This document shows positions 9,044 through 18,170 of a stretch of 64,000 bases of DNA, piece by piece. The stretch spans positions 868,001-932,000 of the forward strand of contig NZ_JAVIWL010000001.1 of NCBI RefSeq assembly GCF_034314045.1, written 5' to 3'. The position numbers and the translations under genes were made by a program. The first letter of the stretch is position 1, and the number at the start of each line of letters is the position of its first letter. Source of the stretch: Glaciimonas sp. CA11.2 (GTDB lineage Bacteria; Pseudomonadota; Gammaproteobacteria; Burkholderiales; Burkholderiaceae_D). The notes beneath the pieces are model-generated. The model was not told the origin of the DNA and ran no database searches. It saw only the letters and a program-made list of their open reading frames with translations.

Positions 9044-10021
9044 TTAAAATATACGCCTTACTGTTTCCTTTAAGCCATCATTTACAGATATCGGTGGTAT
9101 CCATCCTAACCGCTCTTTGGATTTGCTTATATCAACCTGCAAGGAGCCTAAAAGACGTTGCGCCGTTGCACGCTTTCCAAACATACTAGCAAGTAACATT
9201 AATACAACAGGAGGTACAGAGAATAAAAGAGAGCGCTTACCAAGCGCTTTTGCGCAGGCGTTAAGTAATTCGGAAATTGATAAATCATCTCCATCGGATA
9301 CAAAAAATATCTCGTTGGCCGCATCTGGATGTTCAATACAGCAGATAATTAAACTTATCAGGTTTCCAAGGTAGACAAAACTTCGTTTATTTTTCACTGC
9401 CCCAAATGGCAAAGGAACCCACGAGTAAACCCAACGCAGCATACTCGCGAAATTTGCCTTTACATCTGGGCCATATACTAAGGGCGGACGAATAATAATA
9501 ACTTCTAATCCTGTGTCTTTGGCTATTTGAAATAGCCCTAATTCCGCCTCATATTTAGAGACTCCATAAGCATCTTGGGGGTTTGGAATATCTTTCTCTG
9601 TGAGTTTTACGCCGTTGATCGTTTCCTCTCCATTAACTTTGATCGAACTGAGAAATATAAATCGCTTTACGCCGGATTCCACAGCCTGCTTAGCAAGATT
9701 TAATGTGCCAGCACCGTTCACTCGTCTAAATTCAGCAAGAGGATCGCCGGAGACTTCTTGCATCACGTGAACGCGCGCTGCCACATGTATGACCGTATCA
9801 ATTCCAGCCAGGCATCGCGACCAATCGGTTTTCTCGTTAATGTCTAGAATGACTTCCATTTGAGCGTCTGGCAAAGAAAAAGGCTCCCTGACAGCACAAA
9901 TCAATTTTACTCCAAGCTCAATCAATCTTAAAGATAACGCGCGCCCAACAAATCCACTGGCGCCAGTGAGTAGAATCGCATGATCGATTTTTTTATTTTG
10001 CAATTCCAGACCGTGCTCCAT
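9044..10021 (-). CDS. NAD-dependent epimerase/dehydratase (WbpV/WreQ-like 4-ketoreductase)
   Basis: Extended SDR protein with an N-terminal NAD-binding LLTGASGFVGRAL motif and a catalytic YGVSKYEAE motif (Tyr-x3-Lys, about residue 155) preceded by FLSSIKVNGE. Relatives annotated as UDP-glucose 4-epimerase-like include WbpV and WreQ, which reduce UDP-4-keto-6-deoxy-GlcNAc to UDP-QuiNAc. The neighbours (PglC-like transferase 14 bp away, then a WbpM-like dehydratase) support that role. A UDP-FucNAc reductase or plain epimerase remains possible. Length (325 aa) is normal. Confidence 0.88.
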   Translation of the reverse strand: MEHGLELQNKKIDHAILLTGASGFVGRALSLRLIELGVKLICAVREPFSLPDAQMEVILDINEKTDWSRCLAGIDTVIHVAARVHVMQEVSGDPLAEFRRVNGAGTLNLAKQAVESGVKRFIFLSSIKVNGEETINGVKLTEKDIPNPQDAYGVSKYEAELGLFQIAKDTGLEVIIIRPPLVYGPDVKANFASMLRWVYSWVPLPFGAVKNKRSFVYLGNLISLIICCIEHPDAANEIFFVSDGDDLSISELLNACAKALGKRSLLFSVPPVVLMLLASMFGKRATAQRLLGSLQVDISKSKERLGWIPPISVNDGLKETVRRIF

Positions 10022-10092
10022 AGATATGTATGGCTATTCGTTATAAAAATCTCGTTAGCCTATGTGACGTTTCCTTCTTACAGCGGAATTTT

Positions 10093-10881
10093 TCAAAGTT
10101 TAGATGACTTATCTACGATACGGTTCCAACTAATTTTCAAATAAGCGCTTGATAAAAAAAATTTAAAAGCACTGCTTAAATGCCATAACAAGTAGCGTAT
10201 TTTGCGATGACTATCATGCTGCGCATCGTGAACAACCTTGGCATGTTTACTAACTAAAATTTTATACCCAGCCAAACGAGCCCTAGCACAAAAGTCTACA
10301 TCTTCGTAGTACATATGATACTTTTCGTTTAATCCATGCAAACTAGCATAGATTTCGCGCGGAATTACCATAAACATTCCTGCCACCCAATCAGGCATGA
10401 TTACATCTTCTGTATCAACGAGCGCCTCAGGTTTTAATGAAAAATGACAAAGTCGACTTAACAATTTTTTGCACAACAAAAAGGGGCTTGGAAAATGTCG
10501 AGCACTTGGCTCAACTTCATTTTTTTCATTAAGGACCAACGGTGCGCAGATGCTATTAGGTGATTCTTTAAGAAGAGCCAACAATATGTCGAAAGGATCT
10601 CGGAGCAATTTTATATCTGGATTGAGAATGACGAAGTTCTCCGCATTGCTAAAGTTAAAGGCAAAATTATGATTCTCGGCAAAGCCCTTTGGCGTGCTAT
10701 TTTCGATCAATCGTAAAGGAAATGAAAGTCCATCATAATCAACATCAAATTTCTCATGTATATTACTAATCAGAATAATTTCGACATCATCCCTATTAAT
10801 TTTTCTTATATTTTGAATCAGTTCTTCAATATATTTTTTATGACCATGACTCACTATTGATATTGAAAATATTTTTTGCAT
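10093..10881 (-). CDS. Glycosyltransferase family 2 (rhamnosyltransferase-like)
   Basis: GT-A fold glycosyltransferase. Visible features are the N-terminal FSISIVSHGH strand-loop, ENSTPKGFAENHNFAF, the DXD-like FVILNPDIKLL motif, and the acceptor-side WVAGMFMVIPREIYASLHGLNEKYHMYYEDVDF signature common in O-antigen rhamnosyl/GlcNAc transferases. ATG at 10881 is preferred. The longer frame starts with TTG at 10899 and gains no conserved residues. About 260 aa, slightly short for the family because the C-terminal membrane-binding tail is brief. It lies upstream of the UDP-QuiNAc module on the same strand. Donor and acceptor are unknown. Confidence 0.88.
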   Translation of the reverse strand: MQKIFSISIVSHGHKKYIEELIQNIRKINRDDVEIILISNIHEKFDVDYDGLSFPLRLIENSTPKGFAENHNFAFNFSNAENFVILNPDIKLLRDPFDILLALLKESPNSICAPLVLNEKNEVEPSARHFPSPFLLCKKLLSRLCHFSLKPEALVDTEDVIMPDWVAGMFMVIPREIYASLHGLNEKYHMYYEDVDFCARARLAGYKILVSKHAKVVHDAQHDSHRKIRYLLWHLSSAFKFFLSSAYLKISWNRIVDKSSKL

Positions 10882-10960
10882 GAGGGTTGATGTAAACAAT
10901 TAAATGGAACACGGCGCTCCTAAATATCAAGTGAAATTCTTGCTACTATAAGTTGACGCC

Positions 10961-11779
10961 ATGGCGATAATTTACGAATACTTAACGATTCAGGCAGCTT
11001 TAATTTTGAGCATAAGGGATGACCGTTGCCCCCTTCGTCTGTTGCCAAACTTATTTCCTAATCTCAGCGAGTACGATTAGCAGCGAAACCTCTCTGCTCA
11101 TCACAGCAAATTCACGCACCTTCGGCCGCAACAATTTGAAAAAACTGTGTCTGAAGAGACTGTCTGTAACATTATCTATTTGGCTCCGCGCGGTGAACCC
11201 AAGCACATAATCGCCCATGACATGGCAATCAGACGCGCATACAGCAAAGTCCTGATACTAGTCTCCGTAGCTAAGTTCTAGCATGCCAAGCACATTTATC
11301 CAATTTTTGAAAGTATCGGCGGACCGTGTCTCCCCACCCATTGGAAGACTGACCTTAACAAGGCCGCTGGTAAAGCTCTCCCATTAGAACATTAGTCAAA
11401 CACCCATATGCTGTCCAACAAGGAACACGTCACCGCCAAGGCCGTTGTCGACAGCTTTTTCCGCATAACCCGATCCCGAGCCATCAGATAGCAGCAAGAT
11501 TATGCCGTCGAACCAAGGTCGGGAAACGTACAGTTTCAAAGTTTGCAATGGGCGCATAGCTTACAGCGCTATTTTGTCGACCAACGTTACGCATTGCTAA
11601 TGCGGACAAATGTAAAACGAATGCGCGCCACTAAACGCACCTTTCCGTCCTAGGTCGCACCAAACGCCGTCGCCTTATCGCGCAATACACTCCCTAGGGC
11701 AAGATTCGATTATTCACCACTACTCGTATACACTCGGCACATCAAAATACTCAAATATCCGGTGGATACAGGCATGAAT
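10961..11779 (+). pseudogene. Fossil IS30-family transposase (multiple frameshifts, stops and deletions)
   Basis: No long frame survives, but pieces in several frames follow the intact IS30 transposase at 19630-20646 from end to end. The order is: ATG at 10961 with MAIIYEYLTIQAA (intact copy MAIKYKHLTTQER-type start); SASTISSE; CSSQQIHAP; KTVSEETVCNIIYLAPRGEPK, split as KTVSEETV and YLAPRGEPK; HWKTDLNKAAG; TAKAVVDSFF; GRETYSFKV; and PRARFDYSPLLVYTRHI near 11690-11740, ending at PVDTGMN. The order and strand are constant, while codon-level similarity is only moderate. This is therefore an old, separate IS30 insertion, not a piece of the intact copy. The span is about 200 bp shorter than an intact gene, so deletions have occurred. 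It fills most of the gap between the GT2 and the 790-aa membrane protein. Confidence 0.85.
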
Positions 11780-11871
11780 TCAATATTTCGATTGCCGATC
11801 TAAACAGCCCGTCTTTAAGTAGATACGCATTTTTTTAAATTCCAGCATTTAATTTTATAGTAGAAATCGAG

Positions 11872-14244
11872 ATGTCCATCCTTTTAAATAATAAACAAGA
11901 TATCAGTCCAAAGAAAAATGATTTCGTAATCAAATTCTCTATGTGGTTGATATTGTTAATTACCATCGCTTCAATATTTGTTCCGCTTTCTCCAGCTATG
12001 CCATCCGGTGGTCTCGATCCGTCTTGGCAATTCGCGCTCAATCAAGCTGTGGCGCAAGGCTTCCAATTTGGCAAGCAAATTATTTATACTTTTGGGCCTT
12101 ATGCATCTATCTATACCAAAGAATACCATCCTTCGACAGATTTCATAATGTTGATGGGAAGTTTGTACTTGGTAGCGTCATACGCATTTTGTTGCTCAAT
12201 ATTAATGCGTCGCCTTAAATGGCCATGGCAGCTTACTTTATTTACAGCTTTATTTGCATCAATATACTCCAGAGATGCCCTACTTTTCTCTTTACCGCTA
12301 ATTGTCGGATTAGCGACGTTCATAATTATAACGACTAATAATGAACTACGAGATAATAAAAAATTAATCCCACTGTCTATTGCTATAATTTTTATGGGGT
12401 TGGGTTTTTTGCCATTAATAAAAGGAACTATGTTGGTGCTGTGCACGCTGACAACATTTATTTGTGCATTATATTGTTTTATTAAAAAACAAAAAATACT
12501 AGCGATAATCTGCACAATGTCACCCGCCATTTCGATGCCTCTATTTTGGGTAGCCGCGGGGCAACCCATAGATAATCTGGCAACATATTTCTCATCTATG
12601 CTCAATGTGATTTCCGGATATTCCGAAGCGCTGGCAGTGGATGGCGATATTAAAGAAATTATCGCTTACGGTGTCACTTCAATACTTATATTCTTAGCTA
12701 TCTTTTTCCAAAATAAAATTGATCTTATTTCGAAGTTCTTCCTAGCTATAGTTTATTTTTTATTCTTATTCATTGCATTCAAGGGGGGATTCACTCGTCA
12801 CGATACTCACACCATCATAGCTAGTACTTCTCTCCTAATTGGTGCATTGTTGCTACCAATTTTCTTAAATGGAAGAAGCATTTTCCCTGTAATAATCATT
12901 GCGTTTATTTCTTGGAACTACATAAACCATAGCTACTTTCGTACATCTATGGTGGATATCGGGAGAAACATTGGCTTAACGTATTTTTCAGCTTGGGAGG
13001 GCGCGAGACAAAGGATAATTAACCCAGATTGGCTGAACGTTCAATTTGATGCTGCCGTAAAGAAAATTCGCGTCGAGGCATCTTTTCCCCTTGTTCAAGG
13101 GACCTCAGATATTTATTCATATGACCAATCTTACTTAATTGCATCCGGGAATTTATGGTCTCCAAGACCAATATTTCAAAGCTACATGGCTTACAGCGCC
13201 AAATTTGCAGAACTAAATAAAGATTACTTATTGAGTTCGAAAGCCCCAGAAAACATCTTTTTTAAAGTAGATTTAATCGATGGTCGAATGCCCTCTCTTG
13301 ATGATGGTGTTAGCTGGCCTGTTATTATTCAAAATTATCAACCACTGGAAATAAAAAATAATTTTTTGGTTTTTCGGAAAAAACCTATAACAAACAAACC
13401 TGAATTTATAAATGTCAAAAAAATGGAGCGGAGCTTCGGTGAGAAGATAAATCTGCCTAATTCTCCAAATCAATTATTTGCCAAATTGGAATTCGCACCG
13501 ACCATCGCTGGAAGGTTAATGAGTATTCTCTTTAAACCCAGCCAATTATTTATCACTCTTAATTTAAAAAATGGTAGTAAAAAGGAGTTCCGAATTATAT
13601 CTGACATGGCAAAGTCAGGATTTTTGATATCTCCCTTAATAGAAAATACACTAGAATTTGGAATGCTGTACGGAAAGCCAGAGTTTTTGAGTGAAAAGAT
13701 GGTGGAATCTTTCTCAGTGTCATCGCATTATGACGGGATCAAGTCTTGGAGCGGAAAATATACGGCGACCTTGAGTGAAATTAAGCCGGTATCTAAAATT
13801 AATGTTTCAGAAATTTACAAATCCGAATTTAGTGATTTTGATGATGAGCTCTTGAACATTAACGTGCAGACCTCAGAGAAATGTAACGGTGTGATTGACA
13901 TGGTGAACGACAAGCCTCCGAGGTCTGCGGGGATAGTGATCGCAAATTTATTGAGAGTTAAAGGTTGGCTTGCAGATTCGATTGAAAAGGCTACATTGCC
14001 GGAGGCAGTCTACATAACCTTGACAGACGAGAATGGGAAGCGTCGATATTTAAATACGCGCCGTATTCTGCGAGCTGACGTGGGTTCTCACTTTAAAGAC
14101 TCCCGCCTTAATAATTCGGGCTACAGCATGGTCGCGAACGTATCCAGTTTACGAGGAAACTATAGCCTTGGTCTAGCTATCAAAACCCTTGGAAAGACTA
14201 TGACATGTCCACAGTTTCACCTGCCAGTGACTTTTTCCCGATAA
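11872..14244 (+). CDS. Large polytopic membrane protein of unknown function, possibly GT-C-like
   Basis: I do not recognise a named family. The 790-residue product has about ten hydrophobic segments in its first 380 residues. Examples are MWLILLITIASIFVPL, LIPLSIAIIFMGLGFLPL and IISKFFLAIVYFLF-like stretches. A soluble C-terminal half of about 400 residues follows, without evident motifs. The first periplasmic loop has a conserved-looking GGLDPSWQFALNQAV with an Asp. That layout (acidic residue in loop 1, many helices, soluble tail) recalls GT-C glycosyltransferases or polymerase-like proteins of O-antigen loci, but this is inference. It is the only non-IS gene on the plus strand in the locus, is AT-rich, and has its own upstream region next to the IS30 fossil. 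An ATG with a weak upstream GAG fits the start. Confidence 0.7.
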   Translation: MSILLNNKQDISPKKNDFVIKFSMWLILLITIASIFVPLSPAMPSGGLDPSWQFALNQAVAQGFQFGKQIIYTFGPYASIYTKEYHPSTDFIMLMGSLYLVASYAFCCSILMRRLKWPWQLTLFTALFASIYSRDALLFSLPLIVGLATFIIITTNNELRDNKKLIPLSIAIIFMGLGFLPLIKGTMLVLCTLTTFICALYCFIKKQKILAIICTMSPAISMPLFWVAAGQPIDNLATYFSSMLNVISGYSEALAVDGDIKEIIAYGVTSILIFLAIFFQNKIDLISKFFLAIVYFLFLFIAFKGGFTRHDTHTIIASTSLLIGALLLPIFLNGRSIFPVIIIAFISWNYINHSYFRTSMVDIGRNIGLTYFSAWEGARQRIINPDWLNVQFDAAVKKIRVEASFPLVQGTSDIYSYDQSYLIASGNLWSPRPIFQSYMAYSAKFAELNKDYLLSSKAPENIFFKVDLIDGRMPSLDDGVSWPVIIQNYQPLEIKNNFLVFRKKPITNKPEFINVKKMERSFGEKINLPNSPNQLFAKLEFAPTIAGRLMSILFKPSQLFITLNLKNGSKKEFRIISDMAKSGFLISPLIENTLEFGMLYGKPEFLSEKMVESFSVSSHYDGIKSWSGKYTATLSEIKPVSKINVSEIYKSEFSDFDDELLNINVQTSEKCNGVIDMVNDKPPRSAGIVIANLLRVKGWLADSIEKATLPEAVYITLTDENGKRRYLNTRRILRADVGSHFKDSRLNNSGYSMVANVSSLRGNYSLGLAIKTLGKTMTCPQFHLPVTFSR

Positions 14245-14549
14245 GCTTTCTTAACAAAATTAATTTTTCTAAAAGCTCTACATCTCATCGAGTAGGCGCT
14301 ATGGGCGCCCTTCCGAATGCAACTTGTCAGGGCATCAAGTTAGCATGTCCTGTTTTTAATATCCGCAGATTCAATTCAAGAATTCGGCAAATTCGATTGT
14401 GATCTTGATGTTACGCAAATAAATTAGGACCCGCAACGTCCATTTCGCTGGCTGGCCGTGAAAAATTCGGCCAATCGGCGAGCAACGAACTTCTGCGCAG
14501 AGAGTATTTCAGCGAAATAGCAGCAGTCATACCTATATTTCGCCTTTCG
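14245..14549. other. Intergenic region between the membrane protein gene and IS66
   Basis: About 305 bp without a recognisable gene. Two small inverted repeats are visible: GGCGC/GCGCC near 14295-14312, and TGGCCG/CGGCCA at 14453-14458/14468-14473. Neither has a following T-tract convincing enough to call a terminator. Confidence 0.4.
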
Positions 14550-14557
14550 GTTTAAAG
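14550..14557. repeat. Target-site duplication (left) of IS66
   Basis: The octamer gtttaaag directly precedes the left IS66 end and is repeated exactly at 17046-17053 after the right end. An 8-bp duplication is what the IS66 family makes. Confidence 0.93.
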
Positions 14558-14653
14558 GTAAGCGTTCCCTCAGTACCCTCTACCCATAAACACCAAATTT
14601 CTGCATGATTTGAATGGGAAGGCACAAATTAATTGTGCCCACAAATTCACATT

Positions 14654-15046
14654 ATGGACACAAATATTGGGACGGTTTCGCGAGCAAAGCGCGGCGCTTA
14701 TCGCCAGCATTCAACGGAATTTAAACGCAGGGTCGCCGAAGAATCTCTGGTGCCAGGAACTTCGGTATCGCGGGTGGCGCGTGCGCATGACCTCAATGCC
14801 AATCAGGTTTTTGCATGGCGCAAGCTATTTCATGTGGGAGCCTTTGAAACTGCCTCGGGCCCGCAGAGTACATTATTGCCGGTTGTGCTCAGCGATCCCC
14901 TGCCGGTAGATACACAACCGGTCTTTACCAGTACCGCTGTTTCCCCCGGGGTCATTATTCTGGAAGTAGGCAAAGCCCGGCTTCGACTCGAAGGCGTCGT
15001 CGACTCTGCCATGCTTGCCCTTGTTCTGGAACGGTTGCTCGCATGA
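14654..15046 (+). CDS. tnpA: IS66 accessory protein TnpA (helix-turn-helix)
   Basis: First gene of the IS66 set. About 130 residues with an N-terminal IS3/IS911-OrfA-like helix-turn-helix: YRQHSTEFKRRVAEESL, then SVSRVARAHDLNANQVFAWRKLF. ATG at 14654 is preferred to the upstream GTG at 14633. The stop overlaps the tnpB start by four bases (ATGA), implying coupled translation. TnpA is required with TnpB and TnpC for transposition of studied IS66 elements. Confidence 0.9.
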   Translation: MDTNIGTVSRAKRGAYRQHSTEFKRRVAEESLVPGTSVSRVARAHDLNANQVFAWRKLFHVGAFETASGPQSTLLPVVLSDPLPVDTQPVFTSTAVSPGVIILEVGKARLRLEGVVDSAMLALVLERLLA

Positions 15047-15390
15047 TTGGTCTGCCGGCAGGCACACGTATCTGGATGGCAGCGGGTATGACCGATATGC
15101 GCTGTGGTTTTAATGGCCTGGCAGCCAAGGTGCAGACGGCATTGGGCGAAGATCCGTTCAGCGGTCATGTCTTCGTCTTTCGGGGACGGCGTGGAGATAT
15201 CCTGAAAATTCTGTGGTAGACCGGCGATGGCCTGTGCCTGCTGGCCAAGCGCCTCGAACGCGGCCGTTTCATCTGGCCGCAGGCAACGGAAGGATCGGTG
15301 TCGCTCTCGCAAGCGCAGTTGTCGATGCTATTGGAAGGGATCGACTGGCGGCGTCCGGAACGCACGAATCGGCCCTCATCAGGCTTGTAA
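15043..15390 (+). pseudogene. tnpB: IS66 TnpB with in-frame amber stop at codon 59
   Basis: The reading frame from ATG 15043 encodes the IS66 Orf2 protein: MIGLPAGTRIWMAAGMTDM, FNGLAAKVQTAL and GHVFVFRGRRGDILKILW. TAG follows at 15217-15219, and the same frame then continues with the conserved LCLLAKRLERGRFIWPQ to TAA at 15388. Family members usually read KLLWWDG at this point, so a single G-to-A change in the second Trp codon explains the stop. The frame is otherwise intact (115 codons), so either this is a young nonsense mutation or a suppressor tRNA is needed. The element may now depend on another copy in trans. Confidence 0.88.
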
Positions 15391-15419
15391 ACATCGCCAC
15401 ACATGCGTAAACTGGCACC

Positions 15420-16985
15420 ATGCCAACGCACACCACTCTTCCTGACGATATCGCGACCTTGCAGGCCATGATCCTGGAGCGTGACGTCGCCCTTGCCGCG
15501 CAAAGTGAAACGCTGGCGCAGTTGCGGGAAGAGCTTTCCACGCGCGGGATCGAAATCGAACACCTCAAGCTTCTTATCGCCAAGCTCAGACGCATGCAGT
15601 TCGGCCGCAAATCCGAGAAGCTCGATCACCAGATCGAACAACTTGAACTGCGACTGGAAGATTTGCAGGCCGATGAGAGTGCTGTTGCCATGGAAGAACC
15701 TCCGACCAGAAAGCCACGCCAGAGTGCACCGCGCAAACCGCTGCCCCTTCATTTACCCCGTGATGAGAAGATTTATTTGCCCGAACAAAATGCCTGTCCG
15801 GATTGCGGTGGTGGCCTGCGGCAACTGGGCGAAGACGTTGCTGAACAACTCGAATTCATTCCCGCCAGCTTCAGAGTCATCCGACACATTCGTCCGAAGC
15901 TGGCCTGCAAGTGCTGCGATACCATCCTGCAAGCTGCCGCGCCCAGTCGTCCGATTACACGCGGTCTGGCAGGTCCCGGATTACTGGCCCATGTACTGGT
16001 CAGTAAATATGCCGATCACCTGCCGCTCTATCGGCAATCTGTCATGTATGCCCGTGAAGGTGTCGAACTGGATCGGGGATTATTGGCTGACTGGGTCGGT
16101 GCTGCCAGCAGTTTGCTGCGACCACTGGTGGACGCGATTCGACGCCATGTGCTGGCTGCCACGAAACTGCATGCCGACGACACACCCATACCCGTTCTGG
16201 CACCGGGTAATGGCAAGACCAAGACAGCGCGACTATGGACCTATGTGCGGGATGACCGTCCTTCCGGATCTGTTGAACCAGCAGCAGTCTGGTTTGCCTA
16301 TACTCCGGACCGTAAAGGCATCCATCCACAAACACATCTGGCCTCTTTTAGTGGCGTGTTGCAAGCGGATGCCTACGCTGGATTTAACGCCATTTATGAA
16401 AGCGGCCAGGTCGTGGAAGCCGCTTGCTGGGCGCATGCACGCCGTAAATTTTATGATTTGCATGTGGCCCGACCATCTGCGGTCACCACTGAAGCCTTGC
16501 GCCGGATCGGCGAACTGTATGTGATTGAAGCTGAGATTCGCGGCCAACCACCGGACCAACGTCGCGCAGCCCGACAAGCACAATCGCTCGCGCTTATCGA
16601 TGACTTCGAATTCTGGTTACGGGCGACGCTTCTGCTGCTATCGCGCAAGTCAGACACGACCGCTGCCATCATGTATAGCCTCAATCTATGGCCTGCGCTA
16701 AAACGTTATTGTGACGATGGCTATATTGAAATCGATAATTCCGCAGCGGAGCGCTCCTTGCGTGGCGTCGCTATCGGACGTCATAATTATCTCTTCGCGG
16801 GTGCCGACAGCGGTGGAGAGCGGGCTGCCGCTGTTTATTCACTGATCGGCACAGCGAAATTAAACGGTATTGATCCTGAAGCCTGGCTACGCCACGTTCT
16901 CACCCATATCGCCGACCACCCGGTCAATCAGGTCCATGACTTCCTGCCGTGGAACTTCACATCTACGATGGCGATAGCCCGCTAA
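15420..16985 (+). CDS. tnpC: IS66 transposase TnpC (DDE)
   Basis: Catalytic transposase of 521 aa. The N-terminal half has a leucine-zipper-like coiled coil (LAQLREELSTRGIEIEHLKL) and the RRMQFGRKSEKLD segment. The zinc finger (CPDCGG, then CKCC) follows near residues 120-165. The DDE catalytic residues are visible as HADDTPIPVL (Asp about 258), LQADAYAGFN (Asp about 320) and DNSAAERSLR (Glu about 440). It starts 29 bp after tnpB. Length and motif order are those of a full TnpC, so this gene looks functional. Confidence 0.95.
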   Translation: MPTHTTLPDDIATLQAMILERDVALAAQSETLAQLREELSTRGIEIEHLKLLIAKLRRMQFGRKSEKLDHQIEQLELRLEDLQADESAVAMEEPPTRKPRQSAPRKPLPLHLPRDEKIYLPEQNACPDCGGGLRQLGEDVAEQLEFIPASFRVIRHIRPKLACKCCDTILQAAAPSRPITRGLAGPGLLAHVLVSKYADHLPLYRQSVMYAREGVELDRGLLADWVGAASSLLRPLVDAIRRHVLAATKLHADDTPIPVLAPGNGKTKTARLWTYVRDDRPSGSVEPAAVWFAYTPDRKGIHPQTHLASFSGVLQADAYAGFNAIYESGQVVEAACWAHARRKFYDLHVARPSAVTTEALRRIGELYVIEAEIRGQPPDQRRAARQAQSLALIDDFEFWLRATLLLLSRKSDTTAAIMYSLNLWPALKRYCDDGYIEIDNSAAERSLRGVAIGRHNYLFAGADSGGERAAAVYSLIGTAKLNGIDPEAWLRHVLTHIADHPVNQVHDFLPWNFTSTMAIAR

Positions 16986-17045
16986 TTCTTGCCGATTGAA
17001 TTTCTCTGCCGGAATTTATCGAGACGGCCGTGGGAATACGCTTAC

Positions 17046-17053
17046 GTTTAAAG
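17046..17053. repeat. Target-site duplication (right) of IS66
   Basis: Exact copy of the octamer gtttaaag found at 14550-14557. Confidence 0.93.
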
Positions 17054-17172
17054 CGTACAAGGAGCACGTCTAAGTTCGAATTAAACAAGACACACCATTT
17101 TTTATAAAGCACATCATATAAATACGTCTTTGCTTGAACTTCTGGGCTAAAACTCTTACCATTTATACAATG

Positions 17173-18170
17173 CTAAGCAACGCTCCGCATGAATGGCAAA
17201 AAACGCAGAGTTCGGACAACTGCAAACGATATGCCGAGTGCTGCAACAGTAGAAATTAGTGGTCCTGTCCAAGGCTTCCTATAGTGGGCGGCACTCCCCA
17301 GTTTGCTGTTAGTTGACCAACTATCAGTACATGAATTCCATAAATCCCGAGTGAGCAGCTGCTGAGAGACTGTATTGGTATGTCAAGTAACTGAGGCAAT
17401 TTCTTAACTCGAAGAACGAGTGAGAATACCGCCGCTGATAACAATATAATGTTTGGAGATAAATTCGAGTAAAACAGTTGTGAGGGTGCACCAATTAAAT
17501 GCGAATAATAATAGGTTGATAAGGTAGTCACGGCGAACGCTACAATAAATACCACCCCCCAAGACATCCGACCTAATCGGGAAAACAAGCGATCATCGTA
17601 CAAACAAGCACCGAGAAGTAGGTATCCTGTATTTCCGTAGAATTGCCAAAGATGCCAACCCTCTAATAAACTCTGTAAACTGGCAGGTAACGCTACCTTA
17701 AAAGTCATGTAAGTAGAGGTAATGGCCCACCCGCCGAGATAGAGGGCAATTTCGCCATTTGTTCCGCTCTGATATAAGCGACGCAACAGCGGAATGAAGG
17801 CATATATTCCAATTAGTGAGTATAGATACCATAAATGGAACGCAGCCTGTCCATTAATAAATTTAATTGGCCAATCGTCTGAACGCATCCAGTAATAAGA
17901 CCAGGCTATATAAATAGCAGACCAAAACAAGATTGGTGGTCCTATTCTTATCACTCGTTTAGAGAAAAATTCGCCTAAGGGCTCAACTTTACCAAGCAAT
18001 GTCGCCCCAGCAATCATAAAGAATATGGGGACGCATACGCGTGAAATTGCTGCATATATATTCGCAGCAGCCCACCGATCGGAAAAGGCCCCGAACTCCT
18101 CGCCACTGACATGGAGTAAAACAACTAATATACAAGCCAAGGCGCGCAGGTACGAAATACGAAAATTCAA
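17173..18170 (-). pseudogene. Acyltransferase family 3 (OafA/WecH-like), C-terminal frameshift
   Basis: Membrane O-acyltransferase of the type that acetylates surface polysaccharides. The frame from TTG 18170 (GAGG six bases upstream) reads NFRISYLRALACILVVLLH with the catalytic-type His, then about nine membrane helices, and stops at 17256 after GSLGQDH. The last expected helix is missing there but appears intact in an overlapping frame from about 17270 to the stop at 17173: GPLISTVAALGISFAVVRTL, then RFLPFMRSVA. One indel near 17258-17275 (GGACAGGACC) joins the two parts into a full 330-residue protein, the WecH size. It may be a real inactivating mutation or a sequencing error. The truncated 304-aa product might retain some activity. 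Confidence 0.8.

Larger units (their letters stand above)
14558..17045 (+). mobile_element. IS66-family insertion sequence, complete ends
   Basis: A 2488-bp element. The left end begins GTAAGCGTTCCCTCAG and the right end, read inward, begins GTAAGCGTATTCCCACGG. These are imperfect terminal inverted repeats starting with the GTAAGCG typical of IS66. It carries the standard three-gene set tnpA, tnpB and tnpC in one direction. Exact 8-bp direct repeats flank it, so insertion was simple and fairly recent. It lies between the 790-aa membrane gene and the broken acyltransferase gene and does not obviously interrupt either. The tnpB gene has an in-frame amber codon. Confidence 0.95.

Noticed and set aside
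11019..11210. A 63-codon frame in the gap before the 790-aa gene
   Set aside because: It is one of the pieces of the IS30 fossil (contains SASTISSE), not an independent gene.
14205..14402. Short frame at the end of the 790-aa gene
   Set aside because: Begins inside the gene in another frame and shows no similarity to anything; not supported.
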